NCBI GenBank assembly: GCA_023052935.1
Contig: CM041297.1
Span: forward strand, 107,995,563 to 108,059,562
Direction: 5' to 3'
Length of the DNA: 64,000 nucleotides
Source of the DNA: Piezodorus guildinii
Lineage: Eukaryota > Arthropoda > Insecta > Hemiptera > Pentatomidae
Below are positions 21,681 to 33,895 of the stretch, one piece after another. Each line of letters begins with the position of its first letter. The first letter of the stretch is position 1. The translations under genes and the position numbers were made by a program. The notes beneath the pieces are model-generated. The model did no database searches, had not been told where the DNA came from, and saw nothing but the letters and a program-made list of their open reading frames with translations.

Positions 21681-23726
21681 AATTTTTCTTCCTGTAGATG
21701 CACCTATAAAATTTTATTTTTATGTACGGTTACAACTTTAACCCTGCCATTATACAATGATTTGCTGCCTTTAAATAAGCCATTTTAATGCTAGATTTTT
21801 CGGTAATAGAAACTTACAATTTACTCTGACTGAAGCGAGTAATAGGAAAGAAAACTCATTCGGTCAAGAGATGCATAAAATATTTTTTTTATTTTTATAT
21901 TAGTTATTTTTTCAATTGAATAAACTGGAGTTGTAAGCAATGGGTATCGAGCTCCCACATGCCTTATATATAAATTTGCTAATCATATCCGCTGATTGTC
22001 ACGGGCTAAGCGAGCGACAGGTGTGGATACAAAAAAAAAATGACTTTTAAATAATCGTTTAAATACAAAACATGCACAACATGAAAGTAATGACTAAACA
22101 ATGTAATTTTATCACTATTTATATTGATTTGCAATTATAACTCAGAATATTCATTTGTAATTATTCATTAATGACCATCATATACTGACACGGAAATGGT
22201 AATTTTTATACAACACTTAATGTTAGAAATAATTTTGCTTGAAAACAAGGAAATTTTATATAATGTGATGTTTTCCTACTGTGAAAGTACTTAATTTTAA
22301 TGTGAAGATTTTAAAAGAATTTAATAATTATAGCCTTTAAAGCGTAATTTAACGTCAAAGTTTTGCTGTTCACTTAAAAAAAACCATTGATACACTTGAT
22401 CACAGTATTTTTTTTCAACTTTGAATATTTACAAATGTTTCATTGGTTGTTGAAGGGTTCAGGAACTTTTTTTATTGATTTATAATTATCCTATTTAGTT
22501 ACAATAAATCACTGTTAACTTAAACCTTTTAACCAACAAATATTTATAAATTGTAGATTTTTTTATTAGGTTTTATGAAATAAACGCCTCAATATTTTTT
22601 TTTTACTTATGGATACATTTAAACGATAAAAACAAAACAAAAAATACCTTAAAATATGATACGTCTAGGAAGAAAAAGTTCTTTTGTGACTGAGAATCGC
22701 TTATCAATATTGAGGATTGGGGTAGGTTAAGTTTTTACCGAGCTAAGTCGAAGATATCCGAACTCAAGTTGCCAAAATACAGGAATGAAGCATCTCGCTT
22801 GCTATTTGACTTATTATTTTTCTCTAATTTAAGAATAAAAATGGACTGAAATGAACAGAAACTACCCATGTGCTCGTATACCCAAAACTATAACACTTAC
22901 TTGAGAAACGACCTTAAACTTTCGATATTCTATAACAGAACCCTCTCGCATGAAATCCTTGAATTCGATGTGTCAGCAATAATGAATTATCACATTCATC
23001 GTATTGTAATAAACATACAATAACCGTTATTTTAATAAAACTTTAGCATTTTTTTTTTACTTTTTTACTATAAATAATGTTTCATTTCTTTAAGTGGTGT
23101 TTATAAAATTAAAAAAACATATTTTCATAATGTCTATAGTACAATGCTTGTTTTGATAACATTATAATTTATTTGTTTATTAATATATTTATTCAATGAT
23201 ATAATTGGGATTTAAACAAAAAATATTTAATGTTATTATCCGACTTGATAAAAAAAAAAAAAAAAAAAAAAAAATCATGCCTTCCCCTGTACATTCTTAC
23301 GGCTACATTCTTGAAATCTCACAAGCACTCGCTTTCACGAATTTTCATTCAATTCTTCTCTCACCATGTAGCGCGGCCTTTAGTTCGAAATAGCTATACT
23401 TCCAAACCACCAGCCAAGACGAACACACTTGTTCGTCACCTCTGAGCCCCATGACAACAACCTTCCGAAGCAACTGAAAAGACGATGGCTTCGGGTCCTG
23501 CATAAATTTTCTTAATTTATTTAGTCTATTTAGAATATTTTGATTATAAAAAAAAAGGATAAAAATTGACTGCCTAATGTTCGAACTATGCAATGAACCA
23601 TATTAGGCCATTCTTTTTTATTTCGAATTTACACTTCTGCTTATCTGGTTGGTCCTTCATAATTTTATTTTTTTTTTTTTTTGTTCTCAGATAAACCTCT
23701 TCAGGTGCAGCTTTTAATGACAAAAG
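21681..23726. other. AT-rich noncoding stretch with poly-A run
   Basis: A 25-nt A run lies at 23250-23274 and could be the tail of a small retrotransposed sequence, but no body or TSD is recognisable. The DNA from 23275 to 23500 is less AT-rich and has no convincing frame. Confidence 0.4.
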
Positions 23727-24545
23727 TCTGGTGCGCGCAATACACGACTATCGCTCATATTCGTTGGTCAAATCAGTTTAAGAACTTTTAAACAAAGCTA
23801 GAATTGAACAAAGGTTAAAGAATTACATTGAGCTTCGATTGCAACATGTATTTCAGATTAAATAATCTAACAATCAGTTTTCATCCGCTTTTCATTCACA
23901 ATCACCATTATCTTATAAAACTCTGTATATAAGATATATAAGAACACTTTTTCTATTTTTTTTTAGATTCCAACGGTGTATTATACATATATATTATTAT
24001 TCTTATGTTTGGAAAAAAATTACCTAAAAATATTTTGACTCTTTTCTCCTTCAGTTGTTTATCGAATTATTTTATCTTGTATATTTACCAGTTTTTTGTC
24101 AATGCTAACAACATGAAATTGTTCGAATCTACAACATAAGAGGTACTTCAGTGGAAGGAAATTTAAATTATCGGCATTCAAGATCTATCAGACTATTTCA
24201 ATCAAATGAAACCTAAATCGGACTAAAGCCCATTGAATTTTTCACTGGTTTAGCGAGTTTAATCAAAATCGTTTGAGCCATTTTAGATAAAATCTTTATC
24301 GGCTCTTCCGGTTAGCCGATTTTGTTGAAAAAGTTGCAGTAACATCTCAGTCATACACGCTCCTAATATAAGAAATTTCAGTTATATAGAACTTATTGTT
24401 TTCAAGCCTCATACACACAAACTCAGTTACCTTTTGGTGGGATATTTGGACCCTCGGGAACACTAAAACCTATATTTCCGGTCAAAACTCGAATTCAAAA
24501 ATTTCCACGAACTCTAACTTTCTCTTACTATATATTTCATGCATA
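23727..24545 (-). repeat. Rep-1 copy 5
   Basis: Minus-orientation copy from TCTGGTGCGCGCAATACACG to CTTACTATATATTTCATGCA. It is more diverged than copy 3 but keeps the block order, including TTTAGCGAGTTTAATCAAAA. Confidence 0.75.
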
Positions 24546-25070
24546 GCTAAATTAAATTTAAATTCATTAAATAACATCAACCCGTTAATGGTAGAATGGT
24601 ATCGAGGTACCCTATTCGCTCTTAACTTGTTATATTGGAATTGCATATCTAATTAATATTATTATTTTCATAAGTAATACGATTTTTAACTCTATTTAAA
24701 AACACTGATATGCATATTATTTAGTTCTAAACGGTTCAATGTTCTCATTTACTTTAATTGGAAGAGGAAGAACGGATTATCTGATTCCCAACACATTCTA
24801 GCCAGACAGTGAAACTAGTCTATTACGTGAGTACCCTACGTAATAACTGCTAACCTCCTCAGGCAGAATGCGAATCTCTTAATTCCTCAGCATTAAGTAG
24901 ACTTGATGAGATTATTTTACACTCAGTGACACGAGCGAAACAACACCAATGTCACTATTCACTCAAATTATATATAACACTAATACGTCCAGACAAAATG
25001 TAACTAAGGACAATAATCGAATAATGGACGAATATTAGAGGATTTATAAAATCACGGAAAAGCTGTTGTT

Positions 25071-25115
<45 letters not shown>

Positions 25116-25555
25116 TTTTTCTAGAATGAAACGTTATTTGGCACGGACTGGCACGTTAGCTTCTCAATGAAAGTCGAGAAAGTTTGACAAAAGAAGACCC
25201 TTATAGACTCCGAATTTTTTTTCGTTATTTATTTTTTATTAAACTAAACTCTTTTATAATAATAAAACATGTTATTAGTTATGATCTATCAAATAGGTAT
25301 ATTTTTATTTTCTCTTATTGTCCTGATCACGAAAAACTACATCTTAAAAAATAAAAGTTATGGACGGAAATGAAGGTAAAATTTCTCTTTTTTACATAAT
25401 TATCGCGGCGAACTAATTCCATAACTCTCTCTATTTTTTTCTTTATTTTGAGAAATAAGTGAGTAATGGCCGTTTATATAGGCAAAATTCCATTTTTATA
25501 AAAATAATTATTGCGTTGTTCTGATTAAGCTTATAAAAACAAATTTTAAAACTAT
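24546..25555. other. Noncoding stretch with (TA)n at 25074-25107
   Basis: The microsatellite is followed by a T run. Otherwise I see no gene. A short inverted pair TTACGTGAGTACCCTACGTAA at about 24823-24843 is too small to interpret. Confidence 0.5.
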
Positions 25556-26100
25556 CAGATCAGGCAGCGATACGAAAATAAACTAGGAGATCGACTACAC
25601 GCAGATGCAGCAGCCCTGGACGATATCTAGGAGTATATCAAGGATGGCTTCTTGGTCTGATGCATGAATCTGTGGAGTTTGACGGCGTGATAGGGAACAA
25701 CGAAATCATTAGATAGATAATTGTGATAGAGCTATCGAAAACATGAAGAGAAGAAAAGCACCAGTACAAGCAGTTGAAGAACTCGTGAAATATGGGGAAA
25801 TGGAACTTGAGGTCTCTCGAAATACTTTATCAAAAAGCCTGAGACTAGAAGAGGGTTCCTACAGATTGGAAATATGATATAAAAACTCCAATAGACAAAA
25901 AAGGTGGTCTGGCAGAATGCTTTATACTCCGGACGGTTTAAGGTCTCGGGATCTACAAAGGATTTCCTAACGTTTGTGCAAAATAAGAGGAAAAGATATT
26001 CGTCAAACCAGGAACCTAACAAGAAATAGAGAACAGTGGCAATCATTGTTAAACGCTTCCCTACGTTGACAGACACTATAGGATAACATAAATAAAGGTT
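25556..26100 (+). pseudogene. RTE-like LINE remnant with internal deletion
   Basis: The 3' end encodes KIRGKDIRQTRNLTRNREQW and SLLNASLR before a stop at about 26070. This parallels the C-terminus of the LINE at 12620 (KKRNKNIRQARNLAYNREHW, SWLNAPLR). Further left, AIENMKRRKAP and ELVKYGEMEL resemble the stretch just before the RT palm. Motifs A to C are missing, so the palm was deleted. Stops and shifts abound. The minus ORF at 25732-26076 is antisense shadow. Confidence 0.65.
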
Positions 26101-26320
26101 TTCTGATTATAAAACTCTAAATATGTTTCTTCTCTGTACATCTTCAAAATTAACTGCGTTATCGACGTAATAATCAGTAAAATTTCAATTGTTTTTTCTT
26201 TTTCATAAATTATCGCGTTAAATTACTTTTTCATAAATTACCTGATTCTAAAAATGTATCTTCAAATATATTCATAAAACATGTTTGATTGGCCTCTATT
26301 TTGAAACTAATCAACTGATA

Positions 26321-26580
26321 AGGGGAGCCCGTGGCTGAGTGGCTAGCGCGATTGTCTCTCATGCTAAATTTGTGTTTTCGAATTCCAGTCTCAGAGGGAC
26401 TTATAAAACATTAAATTAATGGGGATTCACTCACAGCCCTCTCCTGGTTATGTGAGACCCATCAGCCAAATGGTGGCCTCTCACAAAATTAGGCGTAGGG
26501 ATTCATGACGCTACATTGCAAATTGAATTATGAGTCTACTAGTGTAAGGGCCTACACAGCATGTCGCGCCACTAGAGAGA
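26321..26580 (+). mobile_element. SINE-C copy with 12-bp TSD
   Basis: The tRNA-derived head GCCCGTGGCTGAGTGGCTAG carries box A (TGGCTGAGTGGCTAGCGCG) and a decayed box B (TTTTCGAATTCCAG). The body has GGGGATTCACTCACAGCC, TATGTGAGACCCATCAGCC and a CATGTCGCGCCACT end. Identical AATCAACTGATA lies at 26309-26320 and 26581-26592. Confidence 0.85.
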
Positions 26581-26879
26581 AATCAACTGATAGCCCTGTT
26601 ATTTTGTTTTCCAGATTTCAAAAAAGATCTGTCCAATAAAACCACATAGAGCGACAGATAGATTTGTGTTTCGAGCTCTAGATCTTGAAACGCGAGACCC
26701 TCAAATTTTCAGGTTTTGTTGTGTTTTACGGTCAATTACAAAGTTTCATTAACAAACCAAAAATCGATCTCAAACTATTGTTAAAACGCCAAATATTACT
26801 TACTCTTAGATCAGCAGCACCTGTATTTTTTTAAAAGTGAGCGTTAAGTTCAGATGTGATACAAATAATATTAAAATAT

Positions 26880-27738
26880 TGTTACGGTCAAGACAATGGC
26901 AGGTAAACCACGCCTAGAGGGGTCCGGATTTGGCTAGAGACCTCTGGACCTGGACGGTCCTCGAAGTACCTAGAACGGCCCATCCGCCTCTCTGGGTTTA
27001 CCTGCACGCCGCCGTGTCTAGGCTCTTCTGTTGTGGTATAAATACCGGTCCACTACGCCTGAGAGGAGCAGTCTTTATCTTGCTCAAGTGGATGTATCAG
27101 TGAACAGTGACAGTGGACAACTCGTGACAGTGTAGTAAAACTGTGTGTCAGTATTGTGATAACCGGTCGGTGGGAACTTAGAAGACTGTAGTTTATATAT
27201 AAGGTCAGCCCGTGGCTGAGTGGCTAACGCGCTAGTTCATGCTACAGTTTCTGAGTTCGGCGGGGCTTTTATAAGGATGTAAAAAAAATGGGGATTCACT
27301 CACAACCTCTCCCCCGGGTATGTGAGACCCGTCAGCCAAAGGGTGGCCACTTACAAAATTAGTCGTAGGGAGTGATGACCCTACACTAACAAATTGTATC
27401 GTGAAACGTGAGTGTAAACTCGTAAGTTTACACCGCTAGGCCCAGTGCCTACACAGCCTGTCGCGCCACTGGAAGAAGAAGAAGTTTATGTATAATTTAT
27501 AGTTGTAAGTTTTAGAATAAGTCTAGCAGATTTATTTATATGTAATAGTGATAGTGATTTATTTGTTAGTAATACCTGATTTTATATGTAGACTGTTTAG
27601 TAGTTAAGCTAGTAATTCAATTATTATTGTAAGTATAGTGGTTAATAATCCCTTTGTATTTGTGCATTCTGTATTTAATAAATATTTGTAATTTGTATAC
27701 TGAAGTAGTTCATTTCTCACACCCCGTAGCCCGTAACA
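26880..27738 (+). mobile_element. Solo LTR of an LTR retrotransposon, interrupted by SINE-C
   Basis: It begins TGTTACGG and ends CCGTAACA, which are inverted ends of the TG...CA type, and is flanked by ATAT (26876-26879 and 27739-27742), a 4-bp target duplication. A TATAAATA promoter word lies at 27039-27046 and AATAAA near 27679. Without the SINE and one of its TSD copies the LTR is about 566 bp. No internal gag/pol is present, consistent with LTR-LTR recombination. The lineage (Ty3/gypsy or Bel) cannot be told from the LTR alone. Confidence 0.8.
27203..27482 (+). mobile_element. SINE-C copy nested in the solo LTR
   Basis: The head CAGCCCGTGGCTGAGTGGCT and body blocks match the 26321 copy, and it ends CTGTCGCGCCACTGGAAGAA plus GAAG. 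A 13-bp TSD, AGTTTATRTATAA, lies at 27190-27202 and 27483-27495 with one difference. It is younger than the LTR. Confidence 0.85.
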
Positions 27739-27887
27739 ATATATTGAAAACAAACGAATGTAAGTAATAACAGAAAGGCTCAAGCTTTGATAACTTGAGG
27801 CTCGCTTTATATGAGATACTTTTTAATATTAAAAAAGTGAGAAATGTTTATTGCAGGTATTTGATTTTCTCTTATTAAGAGGTCCTT

Positions 27888-28045
27888 TAGGGGAGCCCGT
27901 GGCTCAGTGGCTAGCACGCTAATTATCACTGTTGCTAGGGAGTGATGAACCTACCCTGTAAAATCTCATCGAGAATCGTGAGTATATTCTCCCAGGAGAT
28001 AACACCACGCAGTCAAGGTTCTACACGGCTTGTCGCGCCAGGAGG
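27888..28045 (+). mobile_element. SINE-C copy, internally deleted
   Basis: The head GGGGAGCCCGTGGCTCAGTG and the tail GGCTTGTCGCGCCAGGAGG are present, but ~120 bp of the body are missing. AAGAGGTYCTT flanks it (27877-27887 and 28046-28056). Confidence 0.75.
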
Positions 28046-28483
28046 AAGAGGTTCTTCGGTCCGTGATCTAAGGTGTAGATAGGAGTCACCTGATGTATTC
28101 ATCATAATGTTCGTTTGAATTCAAATACTTAAGATGAAACAGAAGTGGTGTAATCGGCTAACTAAATTGCATCAATCATTACACAATTAATTTTTTGTAA
28201 TACTTTGCTCAATTCTTTTTAAAGAATTTATTCATCCTTTGGGATCGATTTCTGATATGGTATTACTTATAAGTGAATCTTCATGGTTATCACCTATATC
28301 ATACTTGAAATAAAATTTAAAAAAGTATTAATAAAGAGTGATAAGAAATGAATTGTGGCCTTAACAGATGTACATCCAACCTTTATTGAAAATTATAAAA
28401 TAAAATAAAAAACTCTAAACATTCCAAGCTAAAATCTTCTTCATTATTCCTACATTAGCAATAATTATAGATGAAAAAAAAAA
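28046..28483. other. AT-rich noncoding stretch
   Basis: I see nothing specific here. Confidence 0.5.
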
Positions 28484-28585
28484 TCTGGTGAGGGCAAAAC
28501 ACGACTTTAGCTTACCTCGACTGTTAAAAGCAATTTAAGAACTTCAACTTGAAGTTATTATAATAAAACGTGTATTCATTTTCAT
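28484..28585 (-). repeat. Rep-1 fragment 6
   Basis: Only the TCTGGTG...ACACGACTTTAGCTTACCTC end and about 60 bp beyond are kept. Confidence 0.55.
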
Positions 28586-28639
28586 AATGATGGAGTTTTT
28601 GTTGACCGTTGAGAAATTAGATGAGGAAGATGGTTGGGG

Positions 28640-28760
28640 GTGCGGTCATAAAATAGAAACACACATTTAAAACAAGTACTATTTTAATTATGTGCCGACG
28701 TTTCGGCCAACATTGTGGGCCTTCATTAAGGTTGACTCTGAGACGGTGTCTAAAGAAGTG
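28640..28760 (-). mobile_element. PLE 3'-end remnant with GAAACGTCG hairpin
   Basis: On the minus strand AATGAAGGCCCACAATGTTG is followed by GCCGAAACGTCGGC: a GGCC/GGCC stem directly before GAAACGTCGG. Stem II plus GAAAC is the arrangement of the hammerhead-like motif described for Penelope-like elements, although CTGATGA is degenerate. It ends with AT-rich tail DNA near 28640. Confidence 0.5.
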
Positions 28761-29292
28761 AAGTGACTTGAGGAAGGTGACAAGATGTCATAAGTGTTTC
28801 TATTTCAGTTTATGAGTTAACAATTCTATCTTGTACAAATAAGCGAACCATTTAGAATAAGTGACGTATACCATTTTGCCATTTGAAGTTAGAAACAACC
28901 CACATACGAACTTGCAATGGTGTGTTGATAGCTACCTTTCTGAAGTAATTTTATCAATAATATGTTCAAGAAACGAACTCGCTTTTGCATAACTACCCCT
29001 TGCACAGAAGATCCTTGCGGTTATTACGTAGCAACATGGAGGTTGGAATACATTTTTTTAAGCTAGACCAAAAAAGGCTTAAGAACATGGGGGCGATAGG
29101 TGGATTCTCCTGGGTTTCTTTCCTAGAATTATGGCTAAAAATTAAAAAATCACTAGGTATAACATTAATCATGTAAAACTAATAAGAAAAACGAAAAATT
29201 GGAGATCTTGCCAATTATATATCTTATGCAGAGAAAAAATCATGTAACGTAAAATATCTTTGGCTAAATCGTAACTAAGCAAAAGTAAAAAA
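28761..29292. other. Noncoding stretch
   Basis: I see no supported feature. The ORF at 28985-29176 shows no domain. Confidence 0.5.
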
Positions 29293-30225
29293 TCTGGCGC
29301 TGGCAACACAAGACTTTTTCTAAACTCCGTTTAGAAAATTGATTAAATAATTTTCTAATACAGTTAGGGGTAAAAATGAGCGAAACTATTGAAGTATTAA
29401 TTAAATTGAATTTCCATAGAAACATGTTTTATCAAAAAAAACTATTATAATATTATCTAAAATAATCAGATAGTTTTATCGGCTTTTCATCACTATTTAT
29501 TAACCCTTACAAGCTTGTATATAAGATAATATTTTTTCTGAAACCTTGAGCTTTCAAACGATATATTAAACACGTATATTACTGTTTTTATGTTCAAAAA
29601 CAAAAAATTGCATTAAAAACATATTTTTTTAGTTTTCTCCTTTAGTTGGATATCGAATTCGTTCAAGTGATATATTTACCTGCTTTACATCAGTGTTAAC
29701 AAGATGATATGGTTATTTTTATAGAATCTACACAAATTAAAGGTACTTTAGAAAAAGAAAATTTAAAATATCGGCATTTTAATCTATTTTAACTATTTTA
29801 ATCAGAATGAAACCTACATGATATTAAAACCCATTAAATTTATATAGCGAGTTAGATATAGCGAGTTTAATCAAATCGATATAGGTTATATAGCGAGTTT
29901 AATCGATATCGTCGGAACCGTTTTTGAGAAAATGATAAAAAGGTGCAATATGCGTGGTATAAAGTGGCTCTTCTGGTTAGCCGATTTTGATGAAAAAGTT
30001 TTTGTAACATCTCGGGCGTACGGTTGTCTTAAATACGAAATTTAAGTTTCATAGGACTTTTCGTTTACGCGCTGCAGTTACCACACACAGGCACAGGCTC
30101 ACACAGACCTTTTTGCGGGACTTGGTTATAAGGACTCAGAGGACTCTAAAACGTGTATTTCCGTTATAATAATAATTAAACTATTAAATACACTTAAGTT
30201 TGAATAATATTAGGTAAGTGAAAGT
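29293..30225 (-). repeat. Rep-1 copy 7
   Basis: Runs from TCTGGCGCTGGCAACACAAG to TTAGGTAAGTGAAAGT. It includes a short local re-duplication of the TATAGCGAGTTTAATC word near 29850-29900. The terminal GGTAAGTGAAAGT is the inverse of the CACTTACC near the other family end. Confidence 0.8.
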
Positions 30226-30796
30226 AAAAAAAAAAAAAAAAAGAAGTCATGAATAGGGTTAACCATTTGTCAAATGACAATCTTTGGACCCATATTGTAG
30301 GTAATTTCCTTCACCCAGCCTGTTCAAGCTTCCTCAAATTAACAAAAGAGCCTCATTAATTATTGCTTCGTCAAAGGAGATATAACACATTGCAACAGAT
30401 TACTGTATTTAAGAGCCGATTAAATAAAAAAAATAAAAGTTTATCCTTCAGACAGGAAAAAATCCCAAATTTTCAAACAGACGTAAGGTTCTCGAAAATG
30501 CTGAGATTAACTTAATTGACAAAACAGGAAAATAAAAAAAGGGAACGCAATATTTCATGTCTAAGCAGGAAAATTTGCTGTTGTTAAGTAATAAATTGTT
30601 GATAAATTTACACTAGCAACATACGCATATACAGGTACTATTAAAACTAAATGATTATAATTTTAATTGGTTTTAATTTTTATTATTACTTAGTCAATTA
30701 AAGTAGTTCAATTAGAAATAAATTTAAAATCAAAACAACTGACATACCCCGACTTAGTGGACCCTTGTAGATGGTAATTGTTTCTTAAATTAACTT
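30226..30796. other. AT-rich noncoding stretch
   Basis: An A run occurs at about 30227-30242. Nothing else is supported. Confidence 0.5.
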
Positions 30797-31100
30797 TTGT
30801 GCAATGTTGCTGATTTGGCCCGTACCAGGTATCACACCTATGAAAAACTCCACTCCCACTCTAATCCATTAATTTCAACCCTTGCTTCCTCTTCCATTCC
30901 TGATAATCCTCCGATTATTTATTATTATATATTATTATTATCCTTCTTCCAAAAAGAAGATGGCTTCGAGACCTTCTTGTTTAGACTCACTACCAAAGAG
31001 TGCTGCCAAAGGGCAGTTTCTATTCATGTTTATAACATTTCAGCATATTTACTTGATATATTTTTTGTAAAGTTGTAAATTTCAATAAAAATATATTTAA
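30797..31100 (+). pseudogene. Jockey-clade RT C-terminal remnant
   Basis: RTRYHTYEKLHSHSNPLIST resembles the RxHSKLxxHxNPLIxxM segment near the end of Jockey-clade RTs, as in the copy at 43004-43288 (YSRFHSKLLGHYNPLIEQ). After a low-complexity insertion the frame decays. AATAAAAATA near 31085 may be the old tail. Confidence 0.45.
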
Positions 31101-31957
31101 TAATAACTTTAGTGGAAATATTTATGATTATAACTTATAAATTAAAGGTTTTTGAAAATTAATTCTGTAAAATATGTAAGGAACAAAAAAACATAATTGT
31201 TATATGTAAATAACATAATTATGCTTTATAATTACACGAGTACAAAAAGGGAAAGTATTTCTAAATAATGAGAAAAGTGTTCAAAAATAATATTGATAAA
31301 GCCTATCGGTCACATAAATTGAAGTTCTGAATAAAAATAATAAATAACTTAATGAGAATAATAAATGAATTATGGAGGTTCAGCTCTGATTACCTCATTG
31401 GTGATTATTCCGTCAAAACGAATCAAATCCTTCATGTTATCTTCTTATTGCAGTTCTACCTACCTATATGAGAAAATATTGGAAAAACTTTTTCAGTCTT
31501 AACGGTAAGATACCGAAGGTTTAGTTTCAAACTAACTAATGCTCGAAACGAATAAGCTAGAAACGGTTTTAATCACTTATTAATATCAAACATTTAGCTT
31601 ATAAATCCTAGACTTAAGGTATCTACTACCATAAATACTGTTCTTAAATTTAAAAGGAGCTTCATAAAATTTAAATATAACTTTTCTTTTACTTAATAAT
31701 ATTTTAAAGATATTTGATATTCTGACATGGATAAAGTTGACAGTTGAAAATAATTTAATAGCAATGAAACAATCACTAGCCTAGCCTAATGCTAAAAACA
31801 ATTAAATAAATTCACTCCTTGTCGATGGAAAATCTTATACTTCTTCATATGTTCATTGTTCTACAAATTATCTATTTAAGTATTGCAGCAATGAATGTTT
31901 GCATAATTCCAAAACTGTATGAAGGATTCATTAAGGTGGCTAAATAGTTTGAAAATA
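31101..31957. other. AT-rich noncoding stretch
   Basis: I see nothing supported here. Confidence 0.5.
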
Positions 31958-31959
31958 TA

Positions 31960-32741
31960 CAGTGTCAAAAGTATTCGGAATTTCCTATCATTCTGTAATT
32001 TACTTCATTTTAACTTGTTTTCTGTTTTTAAAGAGTTGTTACCCACTTACTAACATTTAAAGGATTGTATACAATAGCTGATACCAAATATCACAACAAA
32101 AATTATTTTACCTTTCACGTTTTGAACATACATTTACGAAAAAATTAAAAAATGTACAGACAAAAGTATTATTCATATGTATGCAGAATCAATATATATC
32201 AATAATATCCAGTTGGAAAATCGGTTTGTAAAATTACACTATTTAGCTTATAAGCATTTAATTGACTTATTAATTAATTATTTATTGTCGAATATTGTTT
32301 CATTCAATAAGTTTAAGTTTCTTCAAGTCGTTTTTATTTGCAATATAGTATTTCCTAATTTTCCTTTTCGGTTGGGCTAACATATTTTCAATTAATTTCA
32401 GAAGTAATAATAGCTGAAGGGTTTCCAGAGAGTAGAAAATTGTGCTGCAAACAAATCTCTATAAATTAAGCACGAATGCCCAGCATTATGCTTAAGTTGG
32501 GAATTTAATACTCCTTTTTTCTCTTCTCCTTTTAATTATTAACTTTTTAAAATGAAAAAAATACACAAATAATTTTATCAGCCTCCTTCATACAAAATAG
32601 CCCTAACCATCACTATCTGCTCTTCATGTTTTAATATTTTGCAGCAAATCCTTTATTTGGTTACTTCCATAAGAACCATGCATTTTAAAATTAAATTCAT
32701 CTGAAAAAAGTACGTATTCCGAATACTTTCGACATTCAGTG
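31960..32741. mobile_element. Tc1-like element remnant, ~780 bp, non-coding
   Basis: The left end CAGTGTCAAAAGTATTCGGA (31960) and right end TTCCGAATACTTTCGACATT plus CAGTG (to 32741) are imperfect inverted repeats of the Tc1 type. TA lies directly outside both (31958-31959 and 32742-32743). A second related word, TACAGACAAAAGTATTATTC at about 32156, lies ~195 bp inside the left end, as in IR/DR Tc1 ends. No transposase frame remains. Confidence 0.55.
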
Positions 32742-32743
32742 TA

Positions 32744-33059
32744 TGTTATTCTTTTCCAAACACCTGATCATCTGTATCCAAATACGTGATCAGAAGTTGA
32801 GATAATCTCTAACCGCAGGTTTTTTGGGTTTTTTTCTTACACTCAATTTTTTTTCTTATTTTTAATTTTTTTTTTTATCTGTTGTAAGAATCTGTAAAGG
32901 AGCGCATCCATCCTGATCAGCATGAATCTGTCTTTAGAGGAGCTACTTCCAATTGGGACTAGTGAACCAAGAAAATATTTTATTAAATATAGGACGACAC
33001 TATTTCTGTCTCTTCAACACAGTCAAGTAATAAATTCTTTACCTATCTTTTTTTTCTTT
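32744..33059. other. T-rich noncoding stretch
   Basis: I see several T runs and no feature. Confidence 0.5.
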
Positions 33060-33895
33060 TCTTTTTTTTAATTAACTTGTTTTCTTTTATATTTTTCTCC
33101 CTCAGTGGGTTGCCTGTTAAATCAGAGCTTGACTCCTTATTTTTCTATTCCTTCAGTCCCCCTCTTGAAGTCTCCTCTTTCGACGATCGTCTCTTCCACC
33201 CAGTCCTTCCACCGCGTTGAGGGTCTTCCTCTCCTTCTTCTTCCTGGCTGTTCCCACAACAGCAGTCTCTTCGGCCATCTACCCTCCGAGATCCGCTGGC
33301 TATGTCCATTCCACCGCAGCTTCCCTTTTCCAATCCTCGCCGGCACTCCTTCCAACTTGATCTCCTCATTCCTGATTCTGTCAAGGCGGATAGTCCTAAG
33401 GCACCTCCTCGAAAAATCCATTCCTGTTGCTTGTGATTTGGAGTTGAGTCTTGGGTTAAGAGTCCAGCTCTCTGCGGCGTAGCTCAGAGAAGGCTCCTAT
33501 TTTTATTTTTATTTTGTTGCTGTTAGAGATGACCGTGTTCCAAAGCACTGTGTGCAGCATTCTAGTTACCTAGTCAGGCCAGCTCTCCTCCTAACTTCGG
33601 GTTGTGATGTGCCTTTCCCACCTATTGTTGATCCTAGTTATTTGATGAAATCTGCTGGAATGCACGTATTCGTTTACCCGAAGGTCCTGGACCTCCTTGG
33701 AGTTTACAGCTAGCTTCTGGGTCTTAGCAAAGTTTATTTGTAGACCCCATCGGCTGTATTCTTTTTGCAGGGCCTCTAGCGCGTTTTCCAGGCAATCCCT
33801 ATTATAAGCAATTACCGCTTGGTAATCGGCATAGAAGAGGGAGAATATCATTTCTCCATCGATATCTATGCCTATGCTTTCCCAATGTTTGGAAC
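33060..33895 (-). pseudogene. RTE/BovB-like LINE RT remnant with broken YADD
   Basis: On the minus strand the pieces appear in proper order. GIDIDGEMIFSLFYADYQAV is motif C with the second catalytic Asp changed to Tyr. It is followed by YSRWGLQINFAKTQKLAVNS, then HTVLWNTVISNSNK, RRCLRTIRLDRIRNEEIK, KLRWNGHSQRI and the RRRRGRPSTRWKDWVEE tail. Frame changes occur near 33590 and 33485. It belongs to a different subfamily from the LINE at 12584. Plus-strand ORFs here are shadows. Confidence 0.75.

Noticed and set aside
23250..23500. Processed pseudogene marked by a poly-A run
   Set aside because: No gene body upstream of the A run and no TSD could be found.
25732..26076. 114-aa minus ORF
   Set aside because: Antisense of the RTE-like remnant whose plus-strand C-terminus is clearly recognisable.
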